DNA from: Zingiber officinale
Taxonomy: Eukaryota > Streptophyta > Magnoliopsida > Zingiberales > Zingiberaceae
Direction of reading: 5' to 3'
Length of the DNA: 64,000 nt
Assembly: GCF_018446385.1 (NCBI RefSeq)
Contig: NC_056003.1
Span: forward strand, 21,015,198-21,079,197
A model generated the notes under the pieces. The model worked only from the letters and a program-made list of their open reading frames with translations, had not been told where the DNA came from and did not search any database. This document shows, piece after piece, positions 36,497-47,286 of this stretch (positions within the stretch are counted from its first letter, which is position 1; each line of letters starts with the position of its first letter). A program made the translations under genes and the position numbers.

Positions 36497-36859
36497 CTAG
36501 GGTGTAAAGAACACACTCTTAGAAACCCAAAATCTATTGGTGCTCCTTGGGTGTGCTAGGTACTCACTAAGAATAATTTCCCTAGCTACCTTCCTAATGA
36601 CCTTTTTAGACTTCTTAGAAGCCTTGGTCACACTAGACTCCTCTAGGTCAACTCTAGGGATAACTTCCCTTGTGACTTTTTTAGTGATTTTCTTATACCT
36701 TTTAGAAGCCTTAGTTACATTGATCTTTTCAAGGTTAATTTTAGGGATAGCCTCCATTGAAACCTTGGCTTGACCCTTAGGCCTTAGGTTGGTTCCATAA
36801 CTATATGAAACCCTATGATAAGAAGACACATCCTTCTTGGCTTTAGATTTGTAACTCAA
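36497..36859 (-). pseudogene. Lys-rich gag-pol linker segment of M1
   Basis: An open minus-strand frame of 120 codons contains a twice-repeated unit (KASKRYKKITKKVTREVIPR and KASKKSKKVIRKVAREI). Its amino-acid style is that of the spacer between gag and protease in SIRE-like copia elements. No catalytic motif is present. It is bounded by frame breaks. Confidence 0.5.
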
Positions 36860-37827
36860 ACCTCTCTTACCTTGTGATGATTCTTATCTATTTTGACCTA
36901 GGTTTGACTTCCTTGACCCTTTGACACTATTTGTCAATTTTCTAAGGTTCTCTCCAATTTTTCAAGTCTTGACCTCAAGACTTGATTTTCACTCCTTAAG
37001 TTCTCAAATTTTGATTTTTCATTAAAACCTTGAGTTTTTCTTTTCTTAGGCATATATCTAAAATCCTTAGAGTTATTGCCTAAGTTATCACCTACCTTCT
37101 GTTGGATCGAAAGAATTTAGATATCTCCATAATGGTATGATATTGTCCATTTTGGGCCTAAGTCATCATGATTTTGCTCTTGGGCTCTACCCAAAAGACC
37201 TCATGTCAATGGAGATATCTTTTCTCTTATAAACTCATGATCTTTCCCATGTGTTTTCAATGTGGGGCTATATTTGCAACCTTGCAACCCCAACACCTTC
37301 CTCGACTTAGGTGAGGTAGTCCTAGCATGATATGAAACACATTTTTTCTTAATCCTATCATGCTTTCTATTTTCATGATAAATAATATTAAAATGATATA
37401 AACTAGACCTAGCATGTTTTTTTTATCATAGTACAAAGGAATTGGTTTAATAAATGATACCTTGGATTTATTTTTTAAAGCTCCCCTTTGAGTTGAGCTT
37501 CTTCTTGACTCTTGGTCAGTATCTTCCTCCATGGGCATTAACTTTGGTAATGTTCTTTTTTACTATACAAGAAGCACACAATGTGCTCCTTACCATTTCG
37601 TATCATAGGGCCAACTTTTCTTGGCTTCTTCTTAGCCTTTGGTGCCATTTGACCCTTCTTCTTAGTCAACTTGGGACACTTACTCTTATAATATCTACTT
37701 TTCCTATACTCAGAACAAATAATATGATCTTTATTATTAACAATTAAAGTTGTTATACCTTTGCTGGTAGGGATGGCACATGTCCTTCATTTGATCCGGA
37801 TGTAGAGGCTTCTTTTTGATTCGGCAT

Positions 37828-38130
37828 TTATGATGCATGCTCCCCCTCAATCCTTGAGATGGATGCTTCTTTCTCTTCACCCTCGAATGTTGAACATCTC
37901 TCAATCTCCGAATCCTCATGTACATGAAACAAAGAGTATGCTCCCTCTTTGCCTTTATCGTTGCACTCCATTGAGGATGGATCTTCATGGAGCTTCACCA
38001 AATTACTCCAAAGATCTTTGGAATCTTTGTAATCCCCAATCTTACATATAATTGTGCTTGACAATAAACTAACCAAAATTTTGGTTGCCTTATCATTTGC
38101 CTCGCATCTTTTGATTTGTTCTAGCTCCAT
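37828..38130 (-). pseudogene. gag fragment of M1
   Basis: The minus-strand frame reads IKRCEANDKATKILVSLLSS followed by DSKDLWSNLVKLHEDPSS. This resembles UBN2-type gag (the CxxAKEIWxxLxxLHEG pattern). It continues into an acidic Ser/Glu-rich tail. The start of gag and the following frame are lost. Confidence 0.65.
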
Positions 38131-38444
38131 TTGCTTTTCAAACGAATTTTGCCTTTGATATCCGTTAGAGCCTCAAATCTTTCCATTAGAGCAAGTCATT
38201 GCTCTATCTCCATCATGAAGAAGTTTTTGATCCTTGATTTTCAAGAATCGAAGCTTGTACATACAAATGGTGGAGGCATACTTGTGTCATATCCAAGTCC
38301 ATCTCGAAAATCCATCTTGAAGTCGAGCTTATTGATGAAGTCTTTGACTTGTTGACTTTAGGGCTTCAAATTCTTCTTCTTCCTCTAGCTCGTTGCCCTT
38401 CCGGCAATGAGTCTGGTGAAGAGCGGCCTAACTATGATGCCACT

Positions 38445-39620
38445 TGTTGGGTCACTTCGGAGTTGGAGGGGGGGGGGGGTGAATAACTCGTCTTGCTCAA
38501 TCGCTTGCTTTGTAGATGTTGTTGCAACGGATAAACTCGAAGCAAACTCCTCTAATGCTAACAAGATGGATTTACTTGGTATCCACCTCAAATGAGATAA
38601 CTAATCTAAGAATCCAGCCCTCTCTCATACATCCACTATGAAAACACTTCTTCTCGAAAACACTCCGAAGGTGAAAAAGCCTCGTACAAGCTCACACACA
38701 AAAATACAAGAAGAAGAAAAAAAAAAAGCTAATACAATATGAAATCTTACAAGATTTACAACAAATGAAACTCTAGCTTCTTACTTCTTGCGTGTAGACA
38801 CCTCTTAATCAAATTGGAAATGTAGCAACACTTCTTTCTATGTCTCCAAGAATTGGTGTTGAGTGGTGAGAAATTTGTCGTGAGAGCTCTAATGAAACAG
38901 TGCATGAAAAACTCTTTACTAGGGTTACCGTTAGCGTCTTAATCAATTAAAAATCTCCTTAATCAATTATTATGTCAACAACTTGCACAACGGCTACTTT
39001 TCTGAAACTTAATCGATTACTCTAATCGATTAAGCCTTCCTAATCAATTAGTCTAGTCGATTAGGAAGCTTTCTATTCACACGAGAATTAGCTATAAGCG
39101 ATTAAACTTCTATGCTTAATCGCTTACCATAGCTACTATTTCCCACAGAATCAACCTTAATCGATTAGCCTAATCGATTAAGGTTTGCGAAATCAATTGC
39201 CCTAATCGATTCAGCTCCATTTTGTTTCCGTGATCAAATGGCTTAAACGATTAGGGTAATCGGTTAAGCTATGGTAATCGATTAGCCTAATTGATTACTA
39301 AACCCTAACTTCCAAATCTAAGTCTAGGGTTCTTTTACCTAACATTCGGTCAATCGTAACATATTATGACTCCTCATTGTCAAACATCCGGTCAACCTTG
39401 ACCTGCTGGGACTTCTTCACCAAGTGTTTAGTCAATCCTTTGACCCACTTAGACTTTTCTCCTCGTGCCAAGTGTCCGGTCAACTATAACCCACTTGGAC
39501 ATACGATCTCATACCAAGTGTCTGGTCATCCTTGACCCACTTGGACTTCCAATCACCAAGTGTCCGGTTAACCTTTAACCCACCTGGATTTTCAACTACC
39601 TGGCTTCACTCACCATAACT
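38445..39620 (-). repeat. LTR L2 (5' LTR of M1, truncated by LTR L3)
   Basis: It begins TGTTGGGTCACTTCGG at 38445, just beyond the decayed primer site, and follows L1 through the ATCGAT array (38935-39300) and the CCGGTCAACCTTGACC repeats. It stops at 39620 within a CTGGCTTCACTCACCA unit, where LTR L3 begins. A run of 13 G lies at 38467-38480. The missing right part is not found after L3. Confidence 0.78.
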
Positions 39621-41095
39621 TGTTAGGACCAAAAGTAGCTAGAGGGGGGGGTGAATAGCTCGTCGCGTTCGCTCGGTGCGCTTCGTTGCTTGGCGTTGCT
39701 TGTTTCTTCTTGGATGTGCAGCGGAAAATACAGAAACAAATACAACCACGCTAACACTAGGATTTTACTTGGTATCCACCTCCAAAGGAGGTGACTAATC
39801 CAAGGATCCACACCACGCACGCACCCTCCACTATGAAACACTCCTTTTCGGTAACTACCGAGGGCGGAGAAGCCCTACAAGACTCTCAGTACAAGAAGAA
39901 AGGAAAGGGAAACAAAATACAAGCGCAAAGCTTACAATGAGTACAGAAAACCCTAACCCTAGCTTCTCTTCTTGCCTTTGATCCGCCTCTTGACTTGGAA
40001 AGCTTCCAAGATCCTTCAAGAACTGGCGATGATCTTTGAGAGAGCTGTGGAGGAGTTGGCGAGAGATCGAGAAGAGCTCGTGAAGAGATGCCGAAGACCA
40101 CGCTCGCTGCGGCTTTAAACACGACGCAGCGGTCGGATCCCGATCGATTCAAATGTTCCGAATCGATCGGAGGCTTTTGATCGATCCACGGATCGATCCG
40201 GCGCCTCTCGATAAGCGCTGGATCGATCCACGGATCGATCCGGCGCTTATCGCGCGACCGATCGTGATCCGCGATCGAGGACCTGATCGATCCACGGATC
40301 GATCCGAGTTTCTGACAGAAGAATGGATCGATCCATCGATCGATCTGCTGAATCGATCCACGGATCGATCCAAAGTTGGTTTTTGCCCAAAACCAAGTCC
40401 CAAACCCCCTAACCAACATCCGGTCAACCTTGACCTGTTGGTACATCATGCCTCGCATCCGGTCACCCTTGACCTGCCAGGACTCCCCACCAAGTGTCCG
40501 GTCAATCCCTTTGACCCACTTGGACTTTTACTCATCGTGCCAAGTATCCGGTCACTCCATTGACCTACTTGGACTTCCACCAGATGTCTGGTCAACCTTG
40601 ACCCATCTGGACTTCCTTCCTTGCCAAGTATCCAGTCAATCCTTTGACCTACTTGGACTTCCCAATACCAGATGTCCGATCATACTTGATCCATCTGGAT
40701 TTCCTTCCTTGCCTGGCTTCACTCACCAGGACTTTCACCTAGCTTCACTCACTAGGATTTTCCATCTGCCTAGCTTCACTCACTAGGACTTTCACCTGGC
40801 TTCACTCACCAGGATTTCCTTCTGCCTAGCTTCACTCACTAGGACTTTCACCTGGCTTCACTCACCAGGATTTCCTTCTGCCTAGCTTCACTCACTAGGA
40901 CTTTCACCTGGCTTCACTCACCAGGATTTCCTTCTGCCTAACTTGCCAGTTAGGACTTCCCAGTCAAGTATCCAGTCAACCTTGACCTACTTGACTCTTC
41001 TTCAATCAATATCTTATTGTCAAACATCTAAACCCTAACCAAGACTCAGCTTGGTTAACCAGGTCACCCTTGACCTGAGGGATATTGCACCAACA
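39621..41095 (-). repeat. LTR L3, complete LTR of another family, without target duplication
   Basis: It runs from TGTTAGGACC to TGCACCAACA (1475 bp). Interior: the G-run/GGTGAATAG block typical of these LTRs, a GGATCGATCC palindrome array (40140-40375), CCGGTCAACCTTGACC repeats (40418-40700) and about four tandem units of CTAGCTTCACTCACTAGGAC and CTGGCTTCACTCACCAGG (40718-40945). Left flank TAACT belongs to L2. Right flank CCGTC belongs to a different LTR, so the expected 5-bp duplication is absent. Confidence 0.8.
40140..40375. repeat. GGATCGATCC palindrome array in LTR L3
   Basis: GATCGATCC palindromes occur about ten times, mostly as pairs separated by ACG, so that each pair is itself nearly palindromic. 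In the sense (minus) direction the array ends about 30 bp before a weak TTTAAAG box near 40114. Confidence 0.85.
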
Positions 41096-41233
41096 CCGTC
41101 TTCTCGCTAACTGCGTCTTTCGCTCGACTTCCTGTGCTCCTAAGTTCCTACACACTTAGACACAGAGGTTAAATCACAACAGGACCTAACCTGACTTGGT
41201 TGATCACATCAAAACTATCTTGGAGTACTAACA
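41096..41233 (-). repeat. Right-end fragment of an LTR (L3b)
   Basis: It contains CTTCTCGCTAACTGCGTC and ends GTACTAACA, followed by ATCTCCTCCTTTTTGATG, on the minus strand a polypurine tract. The same sequence recurs at about 53630-53768, so this is the remaining end of an LTR of that family, cut by L3. Confidence 0.75.
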
Positions 41234-43265
41234 ATCTCCTCCTTTTTGATGTGAACAACCCAAGTTAAATTAGGGTAAAACAAATATAAATAAATAATAA
41301 CAAGTTAAATTTTGCAAATAATAATGTGCAAAGTCTAAGAGAAAATACTATTAAAAAATTTTGAAAAATCTGGAGTCTAATAATGAACTTAAAAAATAAA
41401 TTTACTAAGGGTTGAGCAGACATAAATTTTTAAAAAAAAATCTTTTCTAGAAATATGATAATGTTTCATAGAAAAAAAATATTTTGAAATTTTTGTACAG
41501 CTAAGTGATGAAATTTTCTTTGTCAAAAAAGAAATTATCTTCTAAATAATTTCTAACAATTTGTTTAAAAGCATTAGATAATTTTTTAATTAAATGCTTC
41601 ACAATTAGTAATTAAATATTTATTTCAGTAATTGACTTCCAGGCTATGGCGAGATACTAGTCTTTCTTGGTTATTAGAACAACAACCACTTCTAGATAAA
41701 GCCTTTTAATGAAAGTAAATATTTAATTCTCTCTGAAAGCCCAACAAAAATAATTAATCTAAATATAATTTTGGAACCCAAAATAGATTCCTTCCTACAT
41801 GATTAATAAAAAATTTCTTAGGAATATATTTCTGTGATATTTCCTAATTTGGTCCTTATGGTATTTAAAATACCAATTTAAACCATTATATCTTCTAATA
41901 TTTTGAACATGTGAGTATACATGATCTTTCAAATTTTCTATTTCAGATTTTTTAGTTTTTAATTTTTCATTTTCAATTTTTATTTTGTAGAGATCTTCTA
42001 ATTGACAAGATATAGCTAAGGTTGATTTTAACTCTTTATTTTCTTTTTCTAACTTACAGTAATTTTTTGATAATATTTTTATAAACTAAAATAACTTGTT
42101 AGGAGGAAGAGACCGTACCTAACTTATCTTGTCGATCCTGAAATCTGAAGTTCCCCCTGAAGTGCTGCTTTCTTCCGATGTCGCTCTCCCTTCATCAATG
42201 CTCTTGATGCTCATTTTGGATGAGCTTGCTTCATCTTCGTCTTCTTGGTGACTTGCCACTAGTGCAAGTCCGACTAGGTCTTCTATCTCTGATTCAGACG
42301 ACGTTTCGTCCCACGTCGCCGTAAGATTTCTATACTTGTCGGTTTAAGCTGGCTTCTTGTTCTTGTTCTTGTCTTTGCTCTTCAATTTTGGGCAATTATC
42401 TTTCACATGTTCTTCTTCATTGTAGTGGTAGTATCTTACTTTTCTTTTTCTTCTTATACCCTGCACTTGATTAAATTTTTTTTGTTTTAAATAATTTTTT
42501 AAATTTTCTTACCATGAGTGTCATTTTGCCATCATCGAGAGAAGATTCAGAATCTCGTTCGTCCGTTTTTGCCTTTAAGACAATGTTGTGCTTTAGCTCC
42601 TTCTTCAGATCTGCACATCTTGTTTCATGGACTTCAAATGTTGAAAATAATTCTTCTAAAGTACTTAATTCTAGATCCTTAGATACATAATAACCATCTA
42701 CTAATGATGCTCATTCAGTGGTCCTAGGAAATGCGTTAAGCGCGTACCTTAGCGAATCTCAGTTGCTTAACTTTTCTCCAAAATTCGTGAGTTTGGTGAT
42801 GAGTTCCTTTATTCTTAAGTGAAAGTGTACAATAGTTTCTCCTTCTTCCAATTTGATATTGTTGATCTGGTTCCTGAGCAAATCCCGTCTCACGAGTTTT
42901 ACCTTAGAGGTTCCTTCGTATAGTTCCAGGAATTTCTCCCAGAGCTCCTTGGCAGATTCGTAGGCTCCGATCCGGTTGACTCCTTGTTGTAGTAAGACGC
43001 TCAGCAGATGGAACATTGCTTTGTCGTTTACCACGAAGTCGACTTGCTCCTTCATCCATTGGTATTCTTCTTTACCCTCAGGTGCTACAAAATCAAATTT
43101 TATTATTAAAAGTAAATCAAAATATGTCTTAACGAATGCCTCAATCTTTTTCTTCCAGCTCGTGAATTCCCCCACGAACTTCGGTGGGTTGATGCTCGGT
43201 CCGACCATCTCTTGTGCTTCGTTCGGTGGTTAGTCCTCCTGAAGCCGTTGGACTCTAATACTACT
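41234..43265 (-). mobile_element. Internal region of copia-type element M2 (gag only)
   Basis: About 2 kb lies between a polypurine tract (41234-41252) and a decayed primer site (TAGTATTAGAGTCC on the minus strand, 43250-43263). It holds gag (43208-42759), a degenerate zinc knuckle near 42405-42440 (NEEEHVKDNCPKLKSK) and an acidic linker. Pol is missing, so the copy is internally deleted. Confidence 0.72.
42759..43208 (-). pseudogene. gag (UBN2 type) of M2
   Basis: A minus-strand frame of 149 codons. Landmarks are PKFVGEFTSWKKKIEAFVKT at the N terminus (the F-x(3)-F-x-W-K pattern of copia gag), LLQQGVNRIGAYESAKELWE in the middle, then LYEGTSKVKLVRRDLLRNQI and IVHFHLRIKELITKL. This is a good match to plant copia gag. 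The zinc knuckle that should follow is in another frame. Confidence 0.82.
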
Positions 43266-43863
43266 TGTTGGTCCCTTGGCGACCGCCTAAAGGGGGGTGA
43301 ATAACCTGCACAATAAAAACACATCCTCTAGACTTTATAGCTATATTAACATAAACACTTGTACAAAAGAAAACTAATCAAAGAAAGAAGAGGCTAAGAG
43401 ATTTTACTTGGTTTAGAGTTTCGAAATGGTTCTAAGTTGGATCGGCGCCTAAGTTCCCTTCCCGGGAACGCGTCCTCACAGTCACTCCCCTCCAGTGACT
43501 TACCTCAACTTACCTGCCAAACATCAGGTCAGCCCTTCGATCCGTCTAGACTTCGTGACAACTATCAGGCCAGTCCGTCGACCTAGCTAGACTTTGTGTC
43601 AGACGTCAGGTCAGCCCGTCAACCCGTCTAGACTTCGTGCCAGCTATCCGGTGAGTCCGTCGACCTAGTTGGGCTTTGTGTCAGACATCCAGTCAGCCCG
43701 TCGACCTATCTGGACTTCGTGCCAGCTATCCGGTCGGCCCGTCGACTTAGTTGGGCTTCTTCTGCATACTTGGTCAAAGTGTTAGATTACAATGAAACTA
43801 ACTTAACCTACTTTGTCATTCATCAAAACTTGAGTTAGACTGTTAGTGCTAACCGCACTAATA
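43266..43863 (-). repeat. LTR L4, shared between two internal regions
   Basis: It starts TGTTGGTCCC after a decayed primer site and ends GCACTAATA before ATCTCTCCCTTTTTGAT, a second polypurine tract. At 598 bp it is short. It contains tandem CAGGTCAGCCCGTCGACC-type units (43525-43760), also found at 52650-52890. It has a primer site on its left and a polypurine tract on its right, so it acts as 5' LTR for M2 and 3' LTR for the element to its right. Confidence 0.72.
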
Positions 43864-44422
43864 ATCTCTCCCTTTTTGATACAATGATAACCTGTGTTAA
43901 GTTAGTGAAAAAATATGCAAGTAAAACAAGCAATTATAAGGTTATTTTAAGTTAGTCAGATTAAGGAAGTAAAAAAAAATATAATAAAGAGTTTGAATTA
44001 AAGTCAGATTGACTTGGGGAGTCTAAAGTAGAAAACATAAAATATTTTACTTTAAACTTTAGCTTTTTCAAAAAAAAATAGCTTAGTTTTTAAAAAATAG
44101 TTAACTTAGAAAGATAACTTTAGGGGCGCATTTGGTTCGGGGTTATCCTTGATAACCTTGGTTATCCATCCAAGGTTATCAAGGATAACCTTGTTTGGTT
44201 TAAGTAATTGATGATTCCTAAGTCATGATGCATGCCTGACACATCAGCAATTTGGGCATATAACCCGGAATCACAAAACCAAAGAAAAGTGGGGTTTTCC
44301 TTGATTCTGGGGTTAACAAAAATTTTAAGACAAAATTACCCTTCATTATTTACCGTTTGAGACAAAAATAACCCTAAAGATCTATCAAATTTCAATCTAC
44401 CGTTTGGACAATATCCTCTCCG

Positions 44423-45085
44423 ATTTTCCTGCTGCACCGCCTCTGCACAGGCTAACAGCGCGTGGACGAGGCGGATCCCAACCTCCTGCGTGTCGACTAC
44501 TACCACCGGCAGAGGGGGCGCAACTGAGGTCGCCGCATCCGTCGTCGAGGACGACAATGAGGGAGGCGAGCTGCAGAACTTGATCCTTTTCGAATCCCTC
44601 GGCGACGACGCGACATCCAATTGGGAATCAGAGCCAAAGGCGAATCACCCTGTTGCACACTCAGCGGGGGGAGCAGGGACTGGCATCTGCTCATAAACTT
44701 CCGCCGATGCGCGCCGCGTGACAAGGGGAAGCTCGAGGAAGCGATTCCGCCGGTCGAGGGAAGAGGAATCGTCGAAACGCGGCGGCGGCGAGAGTGGGGG
44801 AGGAGGTGCGTTAAGCTCGGAGAGGATGTTGTCCACCCAAGTCGAGATATCCGAAGGATTGTAGTGAACGGTGTCAACTGCAAGGTGGGAAAGCAGAGCG
44901 TCGTCGCTGGCCGCGATGCCGGTTCCCATGGCCATCTCCGCCTGCTCTAGCTTTTGCGCGACGTCCGCCATGTCCGATGATCGGACCTTGTATCTCAGCG
45001 CCACCATGTCCAATGACCGGACCTTCTCCTGCTCTCCTCCTTCAACCGCCCCGCCGTACCAGTCCCCTTGGTGCTCCCGCTTCAT
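44423..45085 (-). pseudogene. Captured DELLA (GAI/RGA/SLR1-type) gene fragment
   Basis: DELLA proteins are nuclear GRAS-family repressors of gibberellin responses. On the minus strand, starting at MKREHQ (45085), one frame runs 221 codons with a single TGA (44645-44647). Recognised parts are [20 protein letters not shown], then [20 protein letters not shown] (the TVHYNP motif, intact), [22 protein letters not shown], and PVVVVDTQEVGIRLVHALLA with CAEAVQQEN, the start of the GRAS domain. The similarity stops there, so most of GRAS is absent. The DELLA motif itself is changed: where DELLAALGYKVR is expected, the copy has [11 protein letters not shown]. The copy is exon-only and sits between transposon ends. 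It is probably a pseudogene fragment. Confidence 0.88.
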
Positions 45086-45354
45086 GCTGCCAGATTCGAT
45101 CTGTACCAGCTCCGCAAAACTTTCTGCTGGTATTTTTATTATACGGAAGTTCGTCACAGTCTGGTCCGCTGAGAACACTGTGAAAAACGCAAGAACACTT
45201 CTCCCATCTATCCGTCTCCATGTATAGCGAGCTGGAATCTTCTTCGATTAAATTAATTCCATCATAAAAATCTAATCTTTATCTATTATGTTTACTTTTG
45301 TGATTTAGTTGGAACAGGATCAGGCACAGGGAACATAAAATAATAAACAAAAAA

Positions 45355-45356
<2 letters not shown>

Positions 45357-45409
<53 letters not shown>
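45357..45409. repeat. (TA)n microsatellite
   Basis: About 26 uninterrupted TA units followed by ATAATATAAT, inside the PIF/Harbinger-like element. Confidence 0.95.
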
Positions 45410-45413
<4 letters not shown>

Positions 45414-46241
45414 ATATAATATTATCATTATTAAATCAAGGGTAATATGGTAAAATTAAAACCTCCAAACAAATAAGATTTTACTGGATTACCTAAATTG
45501 AACCAAACAACCAATGGTTATGTTTCATTCCCTATAACCTTGGTTATGTGATTACTTGGTAATCACATAACTAAGGTTATGTGTCATAACTTGAACCAAA
45601 CGCGCCCTAGAAGAATAACTTTGTGAATTTTAGAATAATTTTTAAAGATAAACTTTGCAAAATTAATCTAATTTTGTAAAATAAGCTTTGCAAATTTAAA
45701 ACACTTTTAAACACAATTTTCAAAAATAAGTTTTATAAAAGTTAATTTTCAAATATACTATCTTTGCAAATCTTTGCAAAAGTGAGATTATTAAAGCAAG
45801 TTTATAAAATCCAAATTTCAACTTAGTGGATAAAATTAATATTCAAAATTAAATTTGTAAAATTCAATTTTCAAAATTAGAAAAATAGATTTAAAATTTT
45901 TAAGAAAATATTTTTCAAAAACTAATTTCAAAATAAGTATGAAAAATAATTAATTTTCTCCTGAACCTGACATAATTTTAAAATAAAACTTTTGAAAATA
46001 TTTACCAGAAAAATATTTAAAGTAAGATTTTTAAAAAAATTGAGGTGGGATTTTAGAAAACCAATCTAAGAAATTTAAATAAACTTTAGGAGATAATTTT
46101 TTTTAAAACAAATGATTCTCTCTCTAAATTTGGTATTCTCCTAAATTTATTACTTCCCCTTAATTTATCTCTCCTCCTTAAGTTAACACTAAGGTTTGAG
46201 TTAAATTTCAAAGCCTTAACACATTTTTCTACCTAAGTGTT

Positions 46242-47286
46242 TGTAAGAGATCTTGCGGCCGGCTAGAAGGGGGGTTGAATGGGCGGCGCCCCCAATGACT
46301 CACTTCCTACGTATTCGTTAGTGCGCAAGCGGAAATACAAATACTAATTACGAATACAAAAGCTAATGACAAAGAAAAAAACAAGCAAACCAATGCACGT
46401 CAATGTAACGTGGTTCGGAGATGATGCTCCTACTCCACGGCTGTCCGTAAGGTGGACGATCCCGATCTTTCGGTAGATTAGCCCCCGGCAAACTCCGGCT
46501 ACTCAAGCAACTCCTTATGGGTGGAGAAACCTCTCCACAACACCAACCAAGAACACTTGGACACAAGAGACCTTGAGCACTTTGGTGACTACTAATTAGG
46601 CTTTAACCAAGTCTAATTTCGTCACCTTGGCCTGCCATCCCAAGCTCCTTCTTATAGAGCTTGGAAGAAATCAACAAGATGATTTGCCCGGTCGACTGGT
46701 CCTTGCACCAGTCGACTGGTCCTTGCACCAGTCGACTGGTCCTTGCACCAGTCGACTGGTGCCAGCACAACGGCTCTCTACCAGTCGACTGCTACAGTAC
46801 ACCAGTCGACTGCTACAGTAACTGCTAGAGTGTTGTTGGCTGCTATAGTACCCGTTGACTACTACAGTTCCCCCGTTGACTGCTACAATACCCATCGGGA
46901 TTTTTTCCCGAGTACAATCTCTCATGCACTCGTACCCTCACGACTCACTTGACTCTTCTTTGCAGCCTTGACCTCTTGCCTTCAAGCCTACTTCCTTTGG
47001 CTCTTGTCCCTCAGATGCATCTAAGCCCGTAGCTCGTCCCTTGATGCCATCTTTCACGTATGCCTCGAAGTCGCTTCCCTCGGCCCTTGTCCTTGCTGCC
47101 TTGTCTACGGTCCCTCGGATGCTCCATCCTTCACCGGACCCGAAGCCATCAAGCTGAGTCATATGTGTATCTTGCAAACCTGCACACTCACATACACATA
47201 TCAAATAACAAGGGTAAACCTAACTTAAACCCTTTGCCCAAACACCAAAACACATTGTCACACGGACTATTGGGATTGCTCCAACA
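46242..47286 (-). mobile_element. Solo LTR L5 with 5-bp target duplication GTGTT
   Basis: It is 1045 bp long, TGTAAGAG...CTCCAACA, flanked by GTGTT at 46237-46241 and 47287-47291. No internal region is attached, so it arose by recombination between two LTRs. In the sense (minus) direction it holds a 20-bp tandem array with the palindrome CCAGTCGACTGG, then a TCTATAAGAAGG box (about 46647-46658), as in an LTR promoter. Orientation is inferred from that box. Confidence 0.88.
46689..46815. repeat. CCAGTCGACTGG palindrome array in solo LTR L5
   Basis: The unit CCAGTCGACTGGTCCTTGCA repeats head to tail with an exact 20-bp period (46689-46760), followed by two further CAGTCGACTG copies near 46790 and 46804. 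A GTTGACTGCTACA variant series follows to about 46890. Confidence 0.92.

Larger units (their letters stand above)
34498..38444 (-). mobile_element. Internal region of copia-type element M1, gag remnants and no pol
   Basis: About 3.9 kb lies between LTRs L1 and L2. On the minus strand, from the primer-site side, the order is a gag segment (38130-37828), a degenerate zinc knuckle near 37690 (CSEYRKSRYYKSKCPK) and a Lys-rich repeated segment at 36859-36497. There is then over 2 kb of non-coding DNA up to the polypurine tract. No protease, integrase or reverse transcriptase was found. The primer site is decayed (TGGCATCATAGTTAGG, 38427-38442). It looks like a deleted, non-autonomous copy of a gag-containing copia element, probably of the SIRE/Maximus type (an inference from gag style). 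Confidence 0.75.
44124..45607. mobile_element. PIF/Harbinger-like non-autonomous element carrying a DELLA gene fragment
   Basis: The ends are inverted repeats: GGGCGCATTTGGTTCGGGGTT (left, 44124-44144) differs in only a few positions from GGGCGCGTTTGGTTCAAGTT (right, reverse complement). Each end is followed inward by GGTTAT/ATAACC palindromic subterminal repeats. The flanks are TAG on both sides, a 3-bp duplication. The GGGCGCGTTTGGTT end style is that of PIF/Harbinger (Tourist) elements. The usual duplication is TTA or TAA, so TAG is slightly atypical. No transposase is present. The centre carries part of a DELLA gene, making this a gene-capturing (Pack-type) element. A (TA)n microsatellite at 45357-45409 lies inside. 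Confidence 0.78.

Noticed and set aside
40149-40563. Arg/Asp/Ser-rich ORFs on both strands
   Set aside because: They are translations of the GGATCGATCC palindrome array in LTR L3; the palindrome gives similar frames on both strands.
46689-46815. Possible CRISPR array
   Set aside because: The repeats are regular, but the 'spacers' are identical and 8 bp long, and this is a plant nuclear LTR.
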